A stretch of DNA of 13,900 nucleotides, taken from contig DDYO01000049.1 of the NCBI GenBank assembly GCA_002348045.1, forward strand, positions 1 to 13,900, given 5' to 3'. The position numbers and the translations under genes are program-made. Shown one piece after another: positions 5,958-13,685 of this stretch; position 1 is the stretch's first letter; each line of letters begins with the position of its first letter. Source of the DNA: Anaerolineales bacterium UBA2232. Lineage in GTDB: Bacteria; Chloroflexota; Anaerolineae; UBA2200. Below the pieces are notes generated by a model. It saw nothing but the letters and a program-made list of their open reading frames with translations. It was not told the DNA's origin and searched no databases.

Positions 5958-7567
5958 TACTGGGCCCCTACAGCTTGCAGCACATCACGGACCGTTATCA
6001 TGCGAGTGTTCCCGAAGAGGCGATAGACCTGGGACGCAAACATCGGCGCCTGACGCATGACCTCGCGAACCGAACCGTCGGCCGCGACCTCACCCTTTTC
6101 AAGGATGACCATTCGGTCAGCGCATTCTGCGACGAGCTCCACATCGTGGGTCGCGATGACGACCGATCGTCCTTGGGCGGCCAGGCCGCGTAGCTGCCGG
6201 GCAAGGCTCTCCTTCTCCAACCAATCCATCCCACGAGTGGGTTCATCCAGCAACACAATCCGTGGCTCAGCCACCAGGATTGCGGCCACGGCGACCCTCT
6301 GACGTTCGCCCACACTCAGCTCACGCGGATAGCGCTCGGCCAACGCGGCGAGCCCCAGAATGTCGAGGTAGCGCTCAACCGCCGCGGGGGGCAGATGGTG
6401 AGCCTGGCATGTGAATGCGAGCTCTTGCCGGACCGTGTCGGCGAACAGGAGTGAAGCGGGGTCCTGCGGCACGTACCCAACCTCAGCAATGATTTGGGAT
6501 AGTTCAGACTGCTGAGTGTCCAGTCCGTTGATGGTGATGCGACCCTGTCTGGGAGACAGCAGGCCCACTAGGAGCCTCAGAAGGGTGCTCTTTCCTGATC
6601 CGTTGCGGCCCATCAGCGCCATTACTTGGCCCTCGCGGAGACAAAGGGATACGCCACCCAAGGCTGGTACGTCGCCGTAGGCATAGTGGACTTTGTCGAC
6701 CCTGGCACAAACGCTGCCTGACGTGCCCGGTCCCGGTCGACTGCGGGGGCGCAGGTTCAGTCCTGCGGCCAGCGGGCGAGCCTGTTCCACCGTCAGTGGC
6801 ACCGGATCCCATCCCAGCTCACGGCCCAAACGTGCCAGGGGTGGGGCAAACGGCATCTGTGCAAGTATCTCCTGCGGCGTACCCGCCAAGGCGGGAGCGC
6901 CAGGACCGGGAAGGAAGAAGAGCCGACCAGCATATGGCAGCACTCGCTCCAGACGGTGTTCGGAGACGATAGTGGTCATGCCGAGGCTCTGATTGAGATG
7001 GCGCACGGCTTCGAGGACATCTTCTGCCGATTGCGGGTCCAGCTGGGACGTCGGCTCATCCAGCACCAGGATCGGGGGGCGTACTGCGACGGCAGCAGCT
7101 ATGGCCACGCGCTGTTTTTCGCCTCCTGACAGGCTGTGAATGTGCCGGTGTCGAAGGTGCAACAGGCCTAGTTTGGACAGGATGTCCTCAATCCTATCGG
7201 CCATGAGCTGGGCTGACAAGGCTTGATTCTCCATGCCGAACGCCAGCTCGTCCTCGACTGTATCGACCACAAATTGGGCATCGGCGTCCTGCTGCACGAA
7301 CCCCACGTGATTGCTCATCCCGCGAGGGCCATTCGCTACGGGGCTGCATCCCGCAACCCAGAGCTCTCCCGACAGGCGTCCCCCTGTGAAGTGGGGTACC
7401 AGGCCGTTCAGCGTTCTCAGAAGTGTGGACTTGCCCGAGCCGGATCTTCCGGCAACCAGGACTGACTCGCCTGCAACGATGTGGAAGGACAACGCATCCA
7501 GGACCCATGAATCCTGCAACGGATACCGGAAACGGAGATTGCGGGAGTGGATAGGGGCTTCAGCCAC
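5957..7567 (-). CDS. ECF transporter fused ATPase (EcfA-EcfA')
   Basis: 536 residues holding two ABC ATPase domains in one chain, the energising part of an ECF vitamin importer. Domain 1 (about 8-235): Walker A GRSGSGKST (40-48), Q-loop FVQQD (90-94), signature LSGGE (146-150), Walker B ILVLDEP (166-172), switch histidine H204. Domain 2 (about 287-510): Walker A GRNGSGKST (320-328), Q-loop VPQDP (366-370), signature LSVGE (417-421), Walker B IVLLDEP (437-443), switch histidine H474. Both sites look competent; only the second signature departs from LSGGE. The start is GTG at 7567 with AGGTGA upstream, six bases after the EcfT stop. The last about 25 residues (FGNTRMITVRDVLQAVGAQ) extend past the ATPase fold. 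No other solute-binding or permease gene competes for it in this operon. Confidence 0.93.
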   Translation of the reverse strand: MAEAPIHSRNLRFRYPLQDSWVLDALSFHIVAGESVLVAGRSGSGKSTLLRTLNGLVPHFTGGRLSGELWVAGCSPVANGPRGMSNHVGFVQQDADAQFVVDTVEDELAFGMENQALSAQLMADRIEDILSKLGLLHLRHRHIHSLSGGEKQRVAIAAAVAVRPPILVLDEPTSQLDPQSAEDVLEAVRHLNQSLGMTTIVSEHRLERVLPYAGRLFFLPGPGAPALAGTPQEILAQMPFAPPLARLGRELGWDPVPLTVEQARPLAAGLNLRPRSRPGPGTSGSVCARVDKVHYAYGDVPALGGVSLCLREGQVMALMGRNGSGKSTLLRLLVGLLSPRQGRITINGLDTQQSELSQIIAEVGYVPQDPASLLFADTVRQELAFTCQAHHLPPAAVERYLDILGLAALAERYPRELSVGERQRVAVAAILVAEPRIVLLDEPTRGMDWLEKESLARQLRGLAAQGRSVVIATHDVELVAECADRMVILEKGEVAADGSVREVMRQAPMFASQVYRLFGNTRMITVRDVLQAVGAQ

Positions 7568-7573
7568 TGGGAA

Positions 7574-8665
7574 TCACCTGTCTCCCGCAAGGGTGGTTGC
7601 ATCTTTGGCTGCAGGCAGGACGACTTTGTCACTTGAAGCAGCCTGGTGAAGAACAGCGGGTGTGGCTGTCAGAAGGGCGGCCAGGCCAACCACTGCGGAA
7701 AAGGTGGGCCAGGGCACAAAGGGAGGATAGGGATTGTACACCAGGGCAAGAGGGTCGGTCCTCTGTACCGAGAGCACCAGAACCAACGCCACCAGGGAGC
7801 TAATGGTCAGCCAGGAATCCCGCGCCCGCCAGACGTCGCGACGATAGTTGGTTCGGCGTACGGTCTGTCCCTGCAGAAAGAGCGCGGCCAGCATCATCGC
7901 CAGTCCCACCACCAGGAGAACCGAAGCCGTGGTCGAGTCCGTGAGCTGGAGCCCCCGCGCGAGCAGGCCGAGCACCATGGTCAACAGCCCCACGGCGGCG
8001 GTTACCTGCACGGGCGCCTGCCCACCATTCGGGCTGCCCCTTGTGGCTCCAAAGCCACGGGACTCCATGGACTCGGCAAGGATGAGCGATCGTTCCAATG
8101 CGGTGGTCACGAGGGGTACCAGCAGGGGGATCATATCGCGCACACCGCGGACTCGATGTCCACGGATGGCCTGGGCCTCACGAATGGACTGGAAGCTCGT
8201 GATCATCTGCGGGACAAAGGCCAGCGCGATCGATACGATGAGACCGGACTGGTACAGGCCAGGCGGAACCCAGCGCAAGAGCCGGTTGCGGTCCACAACG
8301 AGATTGAAGGTGGCAAAAACCAGGAGGGTCGCAAAGAGGTTCCCTCCGCTGGCAAGGCCGTACAGGAACGCTTCCAAAGTGATGGCTCCGCCAATGAGTG
8401 GCCAGTGGCTGGGAAGGCGGACAAGGACGAGGTGTCCACCCCGGGCGAACAGAACGTTGAACAGCAGGGCGATGGACCAAACCCCCACACCCAACTTGAG
8501 AAACGAGCGCCAGCCCTGTGCTAGCGAGTTTCGGCGGGAGCCCCATGAGAAGACAACGCCGAGGGCCATGACAGCCAGAATGGTGTGCAGCGGCTGCTGG
8601 TTGGCCAGGACCAAGTACGCTGATCCCGTGAGCCAGGCCAGCCACGCCAGTGGGTGAAAGACCAT
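7574..8665 (-). CDS. ECF transporter transmembrane coupling protein EcfT (CbiQ family)
   Basis: 363 residues. The conserved coupling helices carry the paired Arg-Gly signatures of the family: AQAIRGHR (164-171) and ESMESRGF (198-205), where most relatives have A-R-G. These helices contact the grooves of the two ATPase domains. Hydrophobic segments occur near 8-21, 26-40, 58-73, 96-122, 141-152, 222-237, 246-264, 287-300 and 322-335. The protein is longer than the roughly 260 residues typical of EcfT because of additional C-terminal membrane segments after residue about 215. The ATG at 8665 lies six bases after the upstream stop, with an AGGT-type ribosome site overlapping that gene. It joins the S component and the fused ATPase to make a complete dedicated ECF importer. 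Confidence 0.92.
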   Translation of the reverse strand: MVFHPLAWLAWLTGSAYLVLANQQPLHTILAVMALGVVFSWGSRRNSLAQGWRSFLKLGVGVWSIALLFNVLFARGGHLVLVRLPSHWPLIGGAITLEAFLYGLASGGNLFATLLVFATFNLVVDRNRLLRWVPPGLYQSGLIVSIALAFVPQMITSFQSIREAQAIRGHRVRGVRDMIPLLVPLVTTALERSLILAESMESRGFGATRGSPNGGQAPVQVTAAVGLLTMVLGLLARGLQLTDSTTASVLLVVGLAMMLAALFLQGQTVRRTNYRRDVWRARDSWLTISSLVALVLVLSVQRTDPLALVYNPYPPFVPWPTFSAVVGLAALLTATPAVLHQAASSDKVVLPAAKDATTLAGDR

Positions 8666-8671
8666 CTAGCG

Positions 8672-9715
8672 TTACCTGCCGCGGCGGCGCATCGCCCAGA
8701 AGGCGATGGCCAGGATCAGGCCCATGACCAAGAAAGTGGCGTACTGGCTCAATGGGGGCTGCGGACTTGAGTTGGCCCTGGGGGTCCAAGTCTCAAGAGT
8801 GGGCACGCTGGGCGAGGATTCGGGCGGCTTGGCAATGGTAGGTGTGGGTGTCGCAGTGCCCTCACCGAGTGCAGCGCCTGGTATGGCAGTGGGCGATGGA
8901 GATGAGCTTGGTGGGATAGATGACGGTGGAGAGCTGCTTGCATCAGGTACTGCAGTAACCACGGCTGGTGTCAGGCTGGCACTCGGCAGCATCGATGCGG
9001 GTGTGGCGGTCGCCTCCGGTGTGACGGCGGGAGTTGTTGGCGCCAAAGGCGTCGTGATCGTAGGCGACGGGGCGGTGGGCGGAGGCGCGATCTCCGTCGC
9101 GGTGGGAACCACAAGCTGCGTGGGTACGGCGGTCGGCATCAACGTAGGCGCTACCGTCGGAGGCGGCACCGCGGTAGGAGGGATCGGGGTGTTGGTAGCC
9201 GCAGGCGAAGGCTCCGGCGTGGGAGGAATGGTCGTCGGCGTAGCCGATGGTTCCGGACAGATGGCTGCGAAGTCAAACGGGGATGGTGGGGTCTGGCCGT
9301 TGCCCCATACCCAGCCATCAAGATCGCCGTTGCGTATCCGATGCCCGCCAGCGCCCGACTGTGCATACTGCCAGCCGCCATCTCGCCAGTGCCAGTAGCT
9401 CCAGAAGCTGCAGGGATTGCCTGGACACTGGCAGAAGCAGTCTTCGGTAGCCTGCGCGCAACCATCGCCATCGATGGCACAGACCCCCGCTCCCAGCCCG
9501 GTGAACCCGGTAAAACGAACGACGTGCCCCGTTCGTGTCAACAAGTCGCCGCCACTGATGTCGGGCTCGCCAAAGGTCAGACACCGGGTGTCCGTGCGCC
9601 CATCGCTGTACACGACGATGACCGCTGCTTTTCCAGGGTTCATGGCCTGGCCCTGACTGGTGAGGCAGAGCATGGCCGCTATCAACGCTAGAGCCAGCCT
9701 GACCATCGCCCTCAT
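8672..9715 (-). CDS. Membrane-anchored transcobalamin-beta-like protein (DUF4430-like) with Pro/Thr stalk
   Basis: 347 residues from the ATG at 9715, which overlaps the preceding stop as ATGA and has AGGA upstream. A longer frame to 9808 is rejected because it runs into that gene. Order: signal peptide 1-24 (hydrophobic LALALIAAML, cleavage after QGQA); a compact beta domain at about 30-139; a Pro/Thr/Ser-rich stalk at about 155-320; one membrane helix (YATFLVMGLILAIAFWA, about 325-341); and a basic RRRGR tail. The beta domain shows VYSDGRT, FGEPDISGGDLL, a cysteine cluster EDCFCQC (91-97), WSYWHWRDGGWQYAQ and GDLDGWVWG. This W-Y...GA...GD-x-x-GW pattern resembles DUF4430/transcobalamin C-terminal domains and, from memory, the actinobacterial SCO2322 family. 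It probably holds ligand or the alpha-barrel protein at the outer membrane face next to the ECF importer. Confidence 0.75.
   Translation of the reverse strand: MRAMVRLALALIAAMLCLTSQGQAMNPGKAAVIVVYSDGRTDTRCLTFGEPDISGGDLLTRTGHVVRFTGFTGLGAGVCAIDGDGCAQATEDCFCQCPGNPCSFWSYWHWRDGGWQYAQSGAGGHRIRNGDLDGWVWGNGQTPPSPFDFAAICPEPSATPTTIPPTPEPSPAATNTPIPPTAVPPPTVAPTLMPTAVPTQLVVPTATEIAPPPTAPSPTITTPLAPTTPAVTPEATATPASMLPSASLTPAVVTAVPDASSSPPSSIPPSSSPSPTAIPGAALGEGTATPTPTIAKPPESSPSVPTLETWTPRANSSPQPPLSQYATFLVMGLILAIAFWAMRRRGR
8753..9253 (-). repeat. Low-complexity Pro/Thr/Ser/Ala stalk coding region
   Basis: About 500 bases encode an almost uninterrupted run of P, T, S, A and V with irregular PTP, TPT and PPT units. 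No exact DNA period is visible, so this is compositional rather than a tandem repeat. Such linkers space an extracellular domain away from the membrane and are often O-glycosylated. Confidence 0.8.
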
Positions 9716-10788
9716 CGATCGTCCTGCTCTCTTGATCGCACTGCCCAGGGAATATTCACCACAAGGGATTGGATGCGTATGGTCATCGCAGCCGAACTGG
9801 ATCCACAAGGATTGGTGCTGGTCATTCGAACCTGGTAAGCTCCCGCCGCATCATAACTGTGGTGCACCTGGGGCGCATCGGTGGTCACCTGACCGTCGCC
9901 CCAATCCCAAAACCGGCTGGTAGCCGGCAGGCCACGGCTGGTATCGGTAAACGACAGGGTCTGATGAATCCAGGCCTCGCTTGCCGACGCCTGAATGCTC
10001 GCTGCTGTGCCGATCGTAGCAGTGCTGCCCCAGTGGTCGCTGCCCCTTACTCCATCGGGATCCAGGACCATGACCTGGACCTCGTGTTCCCCTGCCTGGA
10101 GCTCGGTCCATGCGCCGTAGAAACAGCCGTCCTGTCGGTTCAGCTCCAGCAGGGCCTCGGGCCAAGGCGATCCCAACTGTCGGATTCGGGCGACCACAGC
10201 GGCGTTCCCGTTGGCATCGCCCTGGAATCGCAACGCGACCGTGAGCTCCGAGCAGCCGGCCTCGACGGTGGGCGGTGCCGGGGATATGCGGAGTTCGTCG
10301 CATACCTCGCTCGGCGTTACCGGAGGCAGGGGCGTGCCCCAGCTCCATCCGTCGATGTCGCCATCGCGAACCACGTGGCTACCCGCTCCCGCTCCCGCGA
10401 ACACCCACCTTCCGTCTCGCCAGTGTTGATAGGACCAGTAAGAACAGGAACCTGATCCAGGCCGACATTTGCAGAAACAGTCTTCGGCCTGGCACCCGAC
10501 GGTCTCGATCCGGCACACTGCCTGCCCCTCAAGCTCATAGTCCAGGCCGCAGCGCTCCAGAAGCTGGAGGCCAGTGATGGTGTCCTCGCCAAAGGCCACG
10601 CAGCGCACGATCGTTGATCCATCGCTGAAACGCACGATGAGTCCAGCGTGATTCAGGCCAGGCGCCTGTGCTGTCACGACGACGTTGATGAGGAGCACGA
10701 CGGCGGCCAGACACCCATAAGTCGCCACGCGCCAGCGTAGTGAATGAGAAGCCAGCTGCGGAGAGCGGATCCACCAGAGGCTAGTCAA
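9712..10788 (-). CDS. Secreted transcobalamin-beta-like protein with Ig-like and PKD domains
   Basis: 358 residues. Signal peptide about 18-42 (YGCLAAVVLLINVVV, cleavage after TAQA). The beta domain at about 48-151 is closely parallel to that of the next gene: FSDGSTIVRCVAFGE, ITGLQLL, GCQAEDCFCKC (98-108), WSYQHWRDGRWVF (118-130) and GDIDGWSWG (143-151). A beta-sandwich-like region follows at about 163-262, then a PKD domain at about 263-340 marked by FWDWGDGQ (293-300) and HSYDAAGAYQVRMTSTNPCG. There is no C-terminal membrane helix or sortase motif, so it is released or bound to partners. The start is TTG at 10788, eight bases inside the preceding gene, with AGGCGG upstream. A GTG at residue 21 would also leave a workable signal peptide. 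Probable role: beta half of an extracellular corrinoid binder, with PKD mediating protein or surface contact. Confidence 0.72.
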   Translation of the reverse strand: MTSLWWIRSPQLASHSLRWRVATYGCLAAVVLLINVVVTAQAPGLNHAGLIVRFSDGSTIVRCVAFGEDTITGLQLLERCGLDYELEGQAVCRIETVGCQAEDCFCKCRPGSGSCSYWSYQHWRDGRWVFAGAGAGSHVVRDGDIDGWSWGTPLPPVTPSEVCDELRISPAPPTVEAGCSELTVALRFQGDANGNAAVVARIRQLGSPWPEALLELNRQDGCFYGAWTELQAGEHEVQVMVLDPDGVRGSDHWGSTATIGTAASIQASASEAWIHQTLSFTDTSRGLPATSRFWDWGDGQVTTDAPQVHHSYDAAGAYQVRMTSTNPCGSSSAAMTIRIQSLVVNIPWAVRSREQDDR

Positions 10789-13573
10789 TTGGGCCCGCCT
10801 GCACCAGGGGCAGTGTCACACGGTACTGGGGAGCGCGTCGTGCAAACACCGTCTCGCCCAGCAGAGCCGGGATAGCCTGAGCTGTGGCCAGGAGATCAGC
10901 GCCCATGCCTGCCTGATATTCCAGAGCGCCCTCAGGCAGTTGAAAGGCTACGAGCCGGGCAAAAGCATGGCTCCCGGACCGCGTCCACCGGGCCGACAGG
11001 GGATCCTGTCCACACGCTACCAACGCCTGGATGACAGCGGCCGTGGAGTTGGCATCAGAGTCCGATCCCCATTGCGAGGGTTTGACGTAAGGGAATCCGC
11101 CGTCATCGTTCTGCTGGCTTAACAGGCTCTGCAGGGCTTGGGCGACCAGTCCCGAGTCGGCCGATTGTCCTGCCGCGAGCAGAGCCTGCAGGGCGAGGGC
11201 AGTCGTGTTGGTGTCGGATCCCCAACCTGGGCCCGATTCCCAGCCGCCATCAGGTTGCTGGTCCAGAAGAAGCCTGTCCACAACTGCTGCAGCAGTAGGC
11301 TGGCGAGTTACCGCCAGAGCCAGAATGGCCCAGGCCTGATCGGTTGTCGTGGTCCCAAACGAATCCCCCTCGCGATGGGCCAGCAAGCGAGCAAGGAGGT
11401 CGCAGCCTCCGAATTTCGTTGGATCCTGCCCGGCAGCCACCACCGCAACGACTAGCTTACCGGTGGCCGCCGAGGTGACTGCAAAGCTGTCGCACGCTGA
11501 GGCCAGGTACTCCATGATAGTCGGAGATGCGCTGCTGGCGGTCGTCCACGTTGACAGGTCCTCTCCTGAGGCCGCCAGAGCCAGTGCCACATCGCAGGTG
11601 ATGGAGGCCGGGTGACCGAAGGACGTGGGAAAGCTGCCGTCGCCCAGTTGCTGGCCCCGGAGCCAGTCAAGGGCTCTGTGTACGGCAGCCACCCCGGGAC
11701 TGGGCACGGGTCCAGCTGAGCCAGCCAGGACTGGAATGGCCTGAACAGTAGCCATCAAGTCGGCCCCATAGCCATCCTGCCACTGGAACGAGCCGTCGCC
11801 AAGCTGAAACTGCAGCAGACGCTCCATGGGACTGGACAGAGTCATTGTGATGGAGTCGGAATCAGTTGGCGCCTGCATCCAATCCAGGCCAGTCGGCTCT
11901 TCGCCAGCTGACCACAGGGCCTGGATCACCATCGCCGTCGAGTTGGCGTCGGAATCGTCCCCCCCCGGTGACGGTGCGACCCAGGCAAAGCCGCCATCGC
12001 TGCGCTGTTGCTTGCGCAGAAAAGCGACGGCGGCGTCAATGGCCGGGTCGGCAAGGGTAGGGGGGCCGAGCTCGAGCGTTTGAATGGCCAGTGAGGTCGA
12101 GTTCGTGTCGCTCTCCTGGCCCGTGGCCCACCCCCACCCGCCGTCGGTGTTCTGGCGAGCCAGCAACCATCTCAAGCTCTCCTCGGGGACAGCCGATCCC
12201 GATGAGCGCAGCGCCCAGACGGCCATGCAGTGATCCCATACATTCTCCACGGTGCTGAAGCCGCCAGTCGCCTGGTCATAGTGAGCCCGCAGCAGGGCGA
12301 CGAGGTTGCGGCCACCAACGGCAAAGGGATTGCGAAACGAAGCGCCCAAAGCCAGGACCAGGCGGCCCAGGAGTCCTGGATTAGTGGCGCTTTGGGCTTG
12401 ACTCACCAGATAGGTTAGAGGAGAGGCCCCGCCTGGCTGCACCCACGTACTGGGGAATTCACCGGCAGCGGCAAGGGCCGCCACTGCCTGGGCAGTCGAG
12501 CCCAGAGCATTGGCAGAAGTGGCCGGGAAACTGCCGTCCGGCTGTACTTGCCGACGCAGCCAGGATGTAGCCTGCTCTTGGCTGGTCAGCCTGCCTCGTA
12601 TGATGAGCGTCTTGCCGAGCAGTGCTGGGATGGCTTGAACCGTTGCCAGCAGATCGTCGGCCTGGTCGGATTGGAAAGCAAACGCTCCATTGGTGGTTTG
12701 CAGGGATAGGAGAGCAGACAGGGGGTCGCCCTCCGCCTGGCTCCACCGCCCTGTCAGCGGATTCGACCGTGCCGCAAGTAGCGCCTGGATCACTGTCGCC
12801 GTGGAGTTGGCATCGCTGTCCGTGCCCCACTGGGAAGGCTTGGTGTAGGGGAAGCCTCCATCTGGGTTCTGCAGGCTGGCGAGGTAGAGAAGAGCGCTGA
12901 CAATGGCCGGGGAAGCTGGCGCCTCGCCGACGGCCACGAGCGCCTGCACCGCCAGTCCTGTGGTGTTGGAATCGGATCCCCAACCTGAGCCAGCCTCCCA
13001 CCCGCCGTCCGCCAGTTGGTAGCCGCGGAGCGTGGCGAGGGCGTCTTCCGGTACATCCCGCCTTGCCGCAGCCAGAGCAAGGAGTGCCCAGGCCTGATCG
13101 ATGGTGGAGCTGCCGAAGGCGCCGGCGGAGTAGAACTCGTCCAATTTCTGGAGAAGGTTTGCTCCTCCCCAGTCGACGGGGTTCCGGTTCGCCGCGACGA
13201 CCGCGACGATGACTTTGGCCGTCGCTGCAGCGGATGTGGCATAGCCGGCCGAGTGAGTCTGCACATAGTCCACTATCGAGGGTGCATCGGGAGCAACTGT
13301 TCGCCATTGGGAAGGGTCCTGCCCCGCAGATGCAATGGCCAGGATGGCATCACAGCTTGAGGAGACTGGGTTGCCAAACGGAACCGGGAGGCTACCATCG
13401 TCCAACTGCTGGGTTCGCAACCACTCGAGAGCTGCGAAGGCAGCAGCTCGCTGCCGGTCCACGAGAGGTGTCGGAGTGATGGCCCCTGAGGTGGCAATCG
13501 GGAACAAGGCTGTAGCCAGGATGACGATGGCGACGATGATGGGTGACGTTCGGCGCTCGGAGTGTATTGACAT
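10781..13573 (-). CDS. Secreted triple alpha/alpha-barrel protein, transcobalamin/intrinsic-factor alpha-like
   Basis: 930 residues from the ATG at 13573, chosen for the GGAGGG ribosome site just upstream; a longer frame to 13657 would run through the leader terminator. Signal peptide about 1-31 (SPIIVAIVILATALFPIATSGA). Three tandem units of about 290 residues follow: about 40-325, 330-619 and 630-909. Each has prenyltransferase/squalene-oxidase-type helical repeats (QQ-x-x-DGSFP, QN-x-DGGFP, DGGW) and ends in nearly the same sequence (DLLATVQAIPALLG). Each also has two SD-x-N-[ST]-T motifs (200, 253; 488, 541; 786, 839). Units 1 and 3 are the most alike. Animal intrinsic factor and transcobalamin use this same alpha6/alpha6 fold to bind B12. 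The cobalamin riboswitch and downstream ECF genes support that role over a terpene cyclase. The C-terminus (RVTLPLVQAGPID) has no anchor. Confidence 0.78.
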   Translation of the reverse strand: MSIHSERRTSPIIVAIVILATALFPIATSGAITPTPLVDRQRAAAFAALEWLRTQQLDDGSLPVPFGNPVSSSCDAILAIASAGQDPSQWRTVAPDAPSIVDYVQTHSAGYATSAAATAKVIVAVVAANRNPVDWGGANLLQKLDEFYSAGAFGSSTIDQAWALLALAAARRDVPEDALATLRGYQLADGGWEAGSGWGSDSNTTGLAVQALVAVGEAPASPAIVSALLYLASLQNPDGGFPYTKPSQWGTDSDANSTATVIQALLAARSNPLTGRWSQAEGDPLSALLSLQTTNGAFAFQSDQADDLLATVQAIPALLGKTLIIRGRLTSQEQATSWLRRQVQPDGSFPATSANALGSTAQAVAALAAAGEFPSTWVQPGGASPLTYLVSQAQSATNPGLLGRLVLALGASFRNPFAVGGRNLVALLRAHYDQATGGFSTVENVWDHCMAVWALRSSGSAVPEESLRWLLARQNTDGGWGWATGQESDTNSTSLAIQTLELGPPTLADPAIDAAVAFLRKQQRSDGGFAWVAPSPGGDDSDANSTAMVIQALWSAGEEPTGLDWMQAPTDSDSITMTLSSPMERLLQFQLGDGSFQWQDGYGADLMATVQAIPVLAGSAGPVPSPGVAAVHRALDWLRGQQLGDGSFPTSFGHPASITCDVALALAASGEDLSTWTTASSASPTIMEYLASACDSFAVTSAATGKLVVAVVAAGQDPTKFGGCDLLARLLAHREGDSFGTTTTDQAWAILALAVTRQPTAAAVVDRLLLDQQPDGGWESGPGWGSDTNTTALALQALLAAGQSADSGLVAQALQSLLSQQNDDGGFPYVKPSQWGSDSDANSTAAVIQALVACGQDPLSARWTRSGSHAFARLVAFQLPEGALEYQAGMGADLLATAQAIPALLGETVFARRAPQYRVTLPLVQAGPID
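10847..13456 (-). repeat. Three intragenic repeat units encoding alpha/alpha barrels
   Basis: Unit 1 is about 12599-13456, unit 2 about 11717-12586 and unit 3 about 10847-11686. Units 1 and 3 share stretches at protein level (GGFPY-x-KPSQWG-x-DSDANSTA; TTDQAWA versus TIDQAWA) and clearly related DNA, so unit 2 has diverged more or duplicated earlier. Boundaries are approximate. Confidence 0.75.
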
Positions 13574-13577
13574 GCGA

Positions 13578-13583
13578 CCCTCC
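13578..13583 (-). promoter_or_regulatory. Ribosome binding site fixing the start of the triple-barrel gene
   Basis: GGAGGG on the minus strand, four bases before ATG 13573. It lies inside the possible upstream start (ATG at 13585), which itself has no ribosome site and would precede the signal peptide by four extra residues. Confidence 0.7.
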
Positions 13584-13600
13584 ATGATTGGAAAAAGTGC

Positions 13601-13635
13601 AAAAAACGCCCCCCTTGTCGATGGACAGGGGGGGC
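13601..13635 (-). terminator. Intrinsic terminator in the riboswitch leader
   Basis: Minus strand: GCCCCCCCTGTC, loop CATC, GACAAGGGGGGC, then GTTTTTTG. This is a 12-bp stem with one C/A mismatch followed by six T. It lies 51 bases after the riboswitch P1 stem and 27 bases before the first start codon, the position of a transcriptional expression platform. A G-rich stretch (GGGGGTGGG, about 13653-13661) between aptamer and terminator could pair with the C-run as an antiterminator. Confidence 0.85.
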
Positions 13636-13685
13636 AACGATCTGCACCGTCTCCCACCCCCTTTCTCTCGAAGGGTTCAGCGGGT

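Noticed and set aside
7646..8524. Long plus-strand frames opposite the EcfT gene (up to 292 residues)
   Set aside because: They are antisense shadows in GC-rich DNA: low-complexity, charged translations with no domain, while the minus strand encodes a clear EcfT.
9716..9808. N-terminal extension of the anchored beta-domain protein
   Set aside because: It lies within the preceding gene. ATG 9715 has an AGGA ribosome site, an ATGA overlap and places the signal peptide at the N-terminus.
12459..13307. 282-residue minus-strand frame inside the triple-barrel gene
   Set aside because: It is an alternative frame of the same strand, Arg/Gly/Pro-rich with no family resemblance; the main frame shows periodic conserved repeats.
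10847..13456. Repeated DNA as a mobile or recombinational element
   Set aside because: The repeats are in frame within one coding region, of whole-domain length and diverged at synonymous and non-synonymous sites, consistent with old domain duplication.
10781..13573. Terpene (squalene-hopene) cyclase annotation for the triple-barrel protein
   Set aside because: The helical repeats match the squalene-oxidase/prenyltransferase repeat family, and DSDANST faintly resembles the cyclase DxDD motif. But the protein is secreted, has three barrels, lacks a true DxDD acid motif and sits behind a cobalamin riboswitch with ECF genes.
13574..13657. N-terminal extension of the triple-barrel protein into the leader
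   Set aside because: It would be encoded by the terminator hairpin and puts about 28 residues before the signal peptide; the ribosome site supports 13573.
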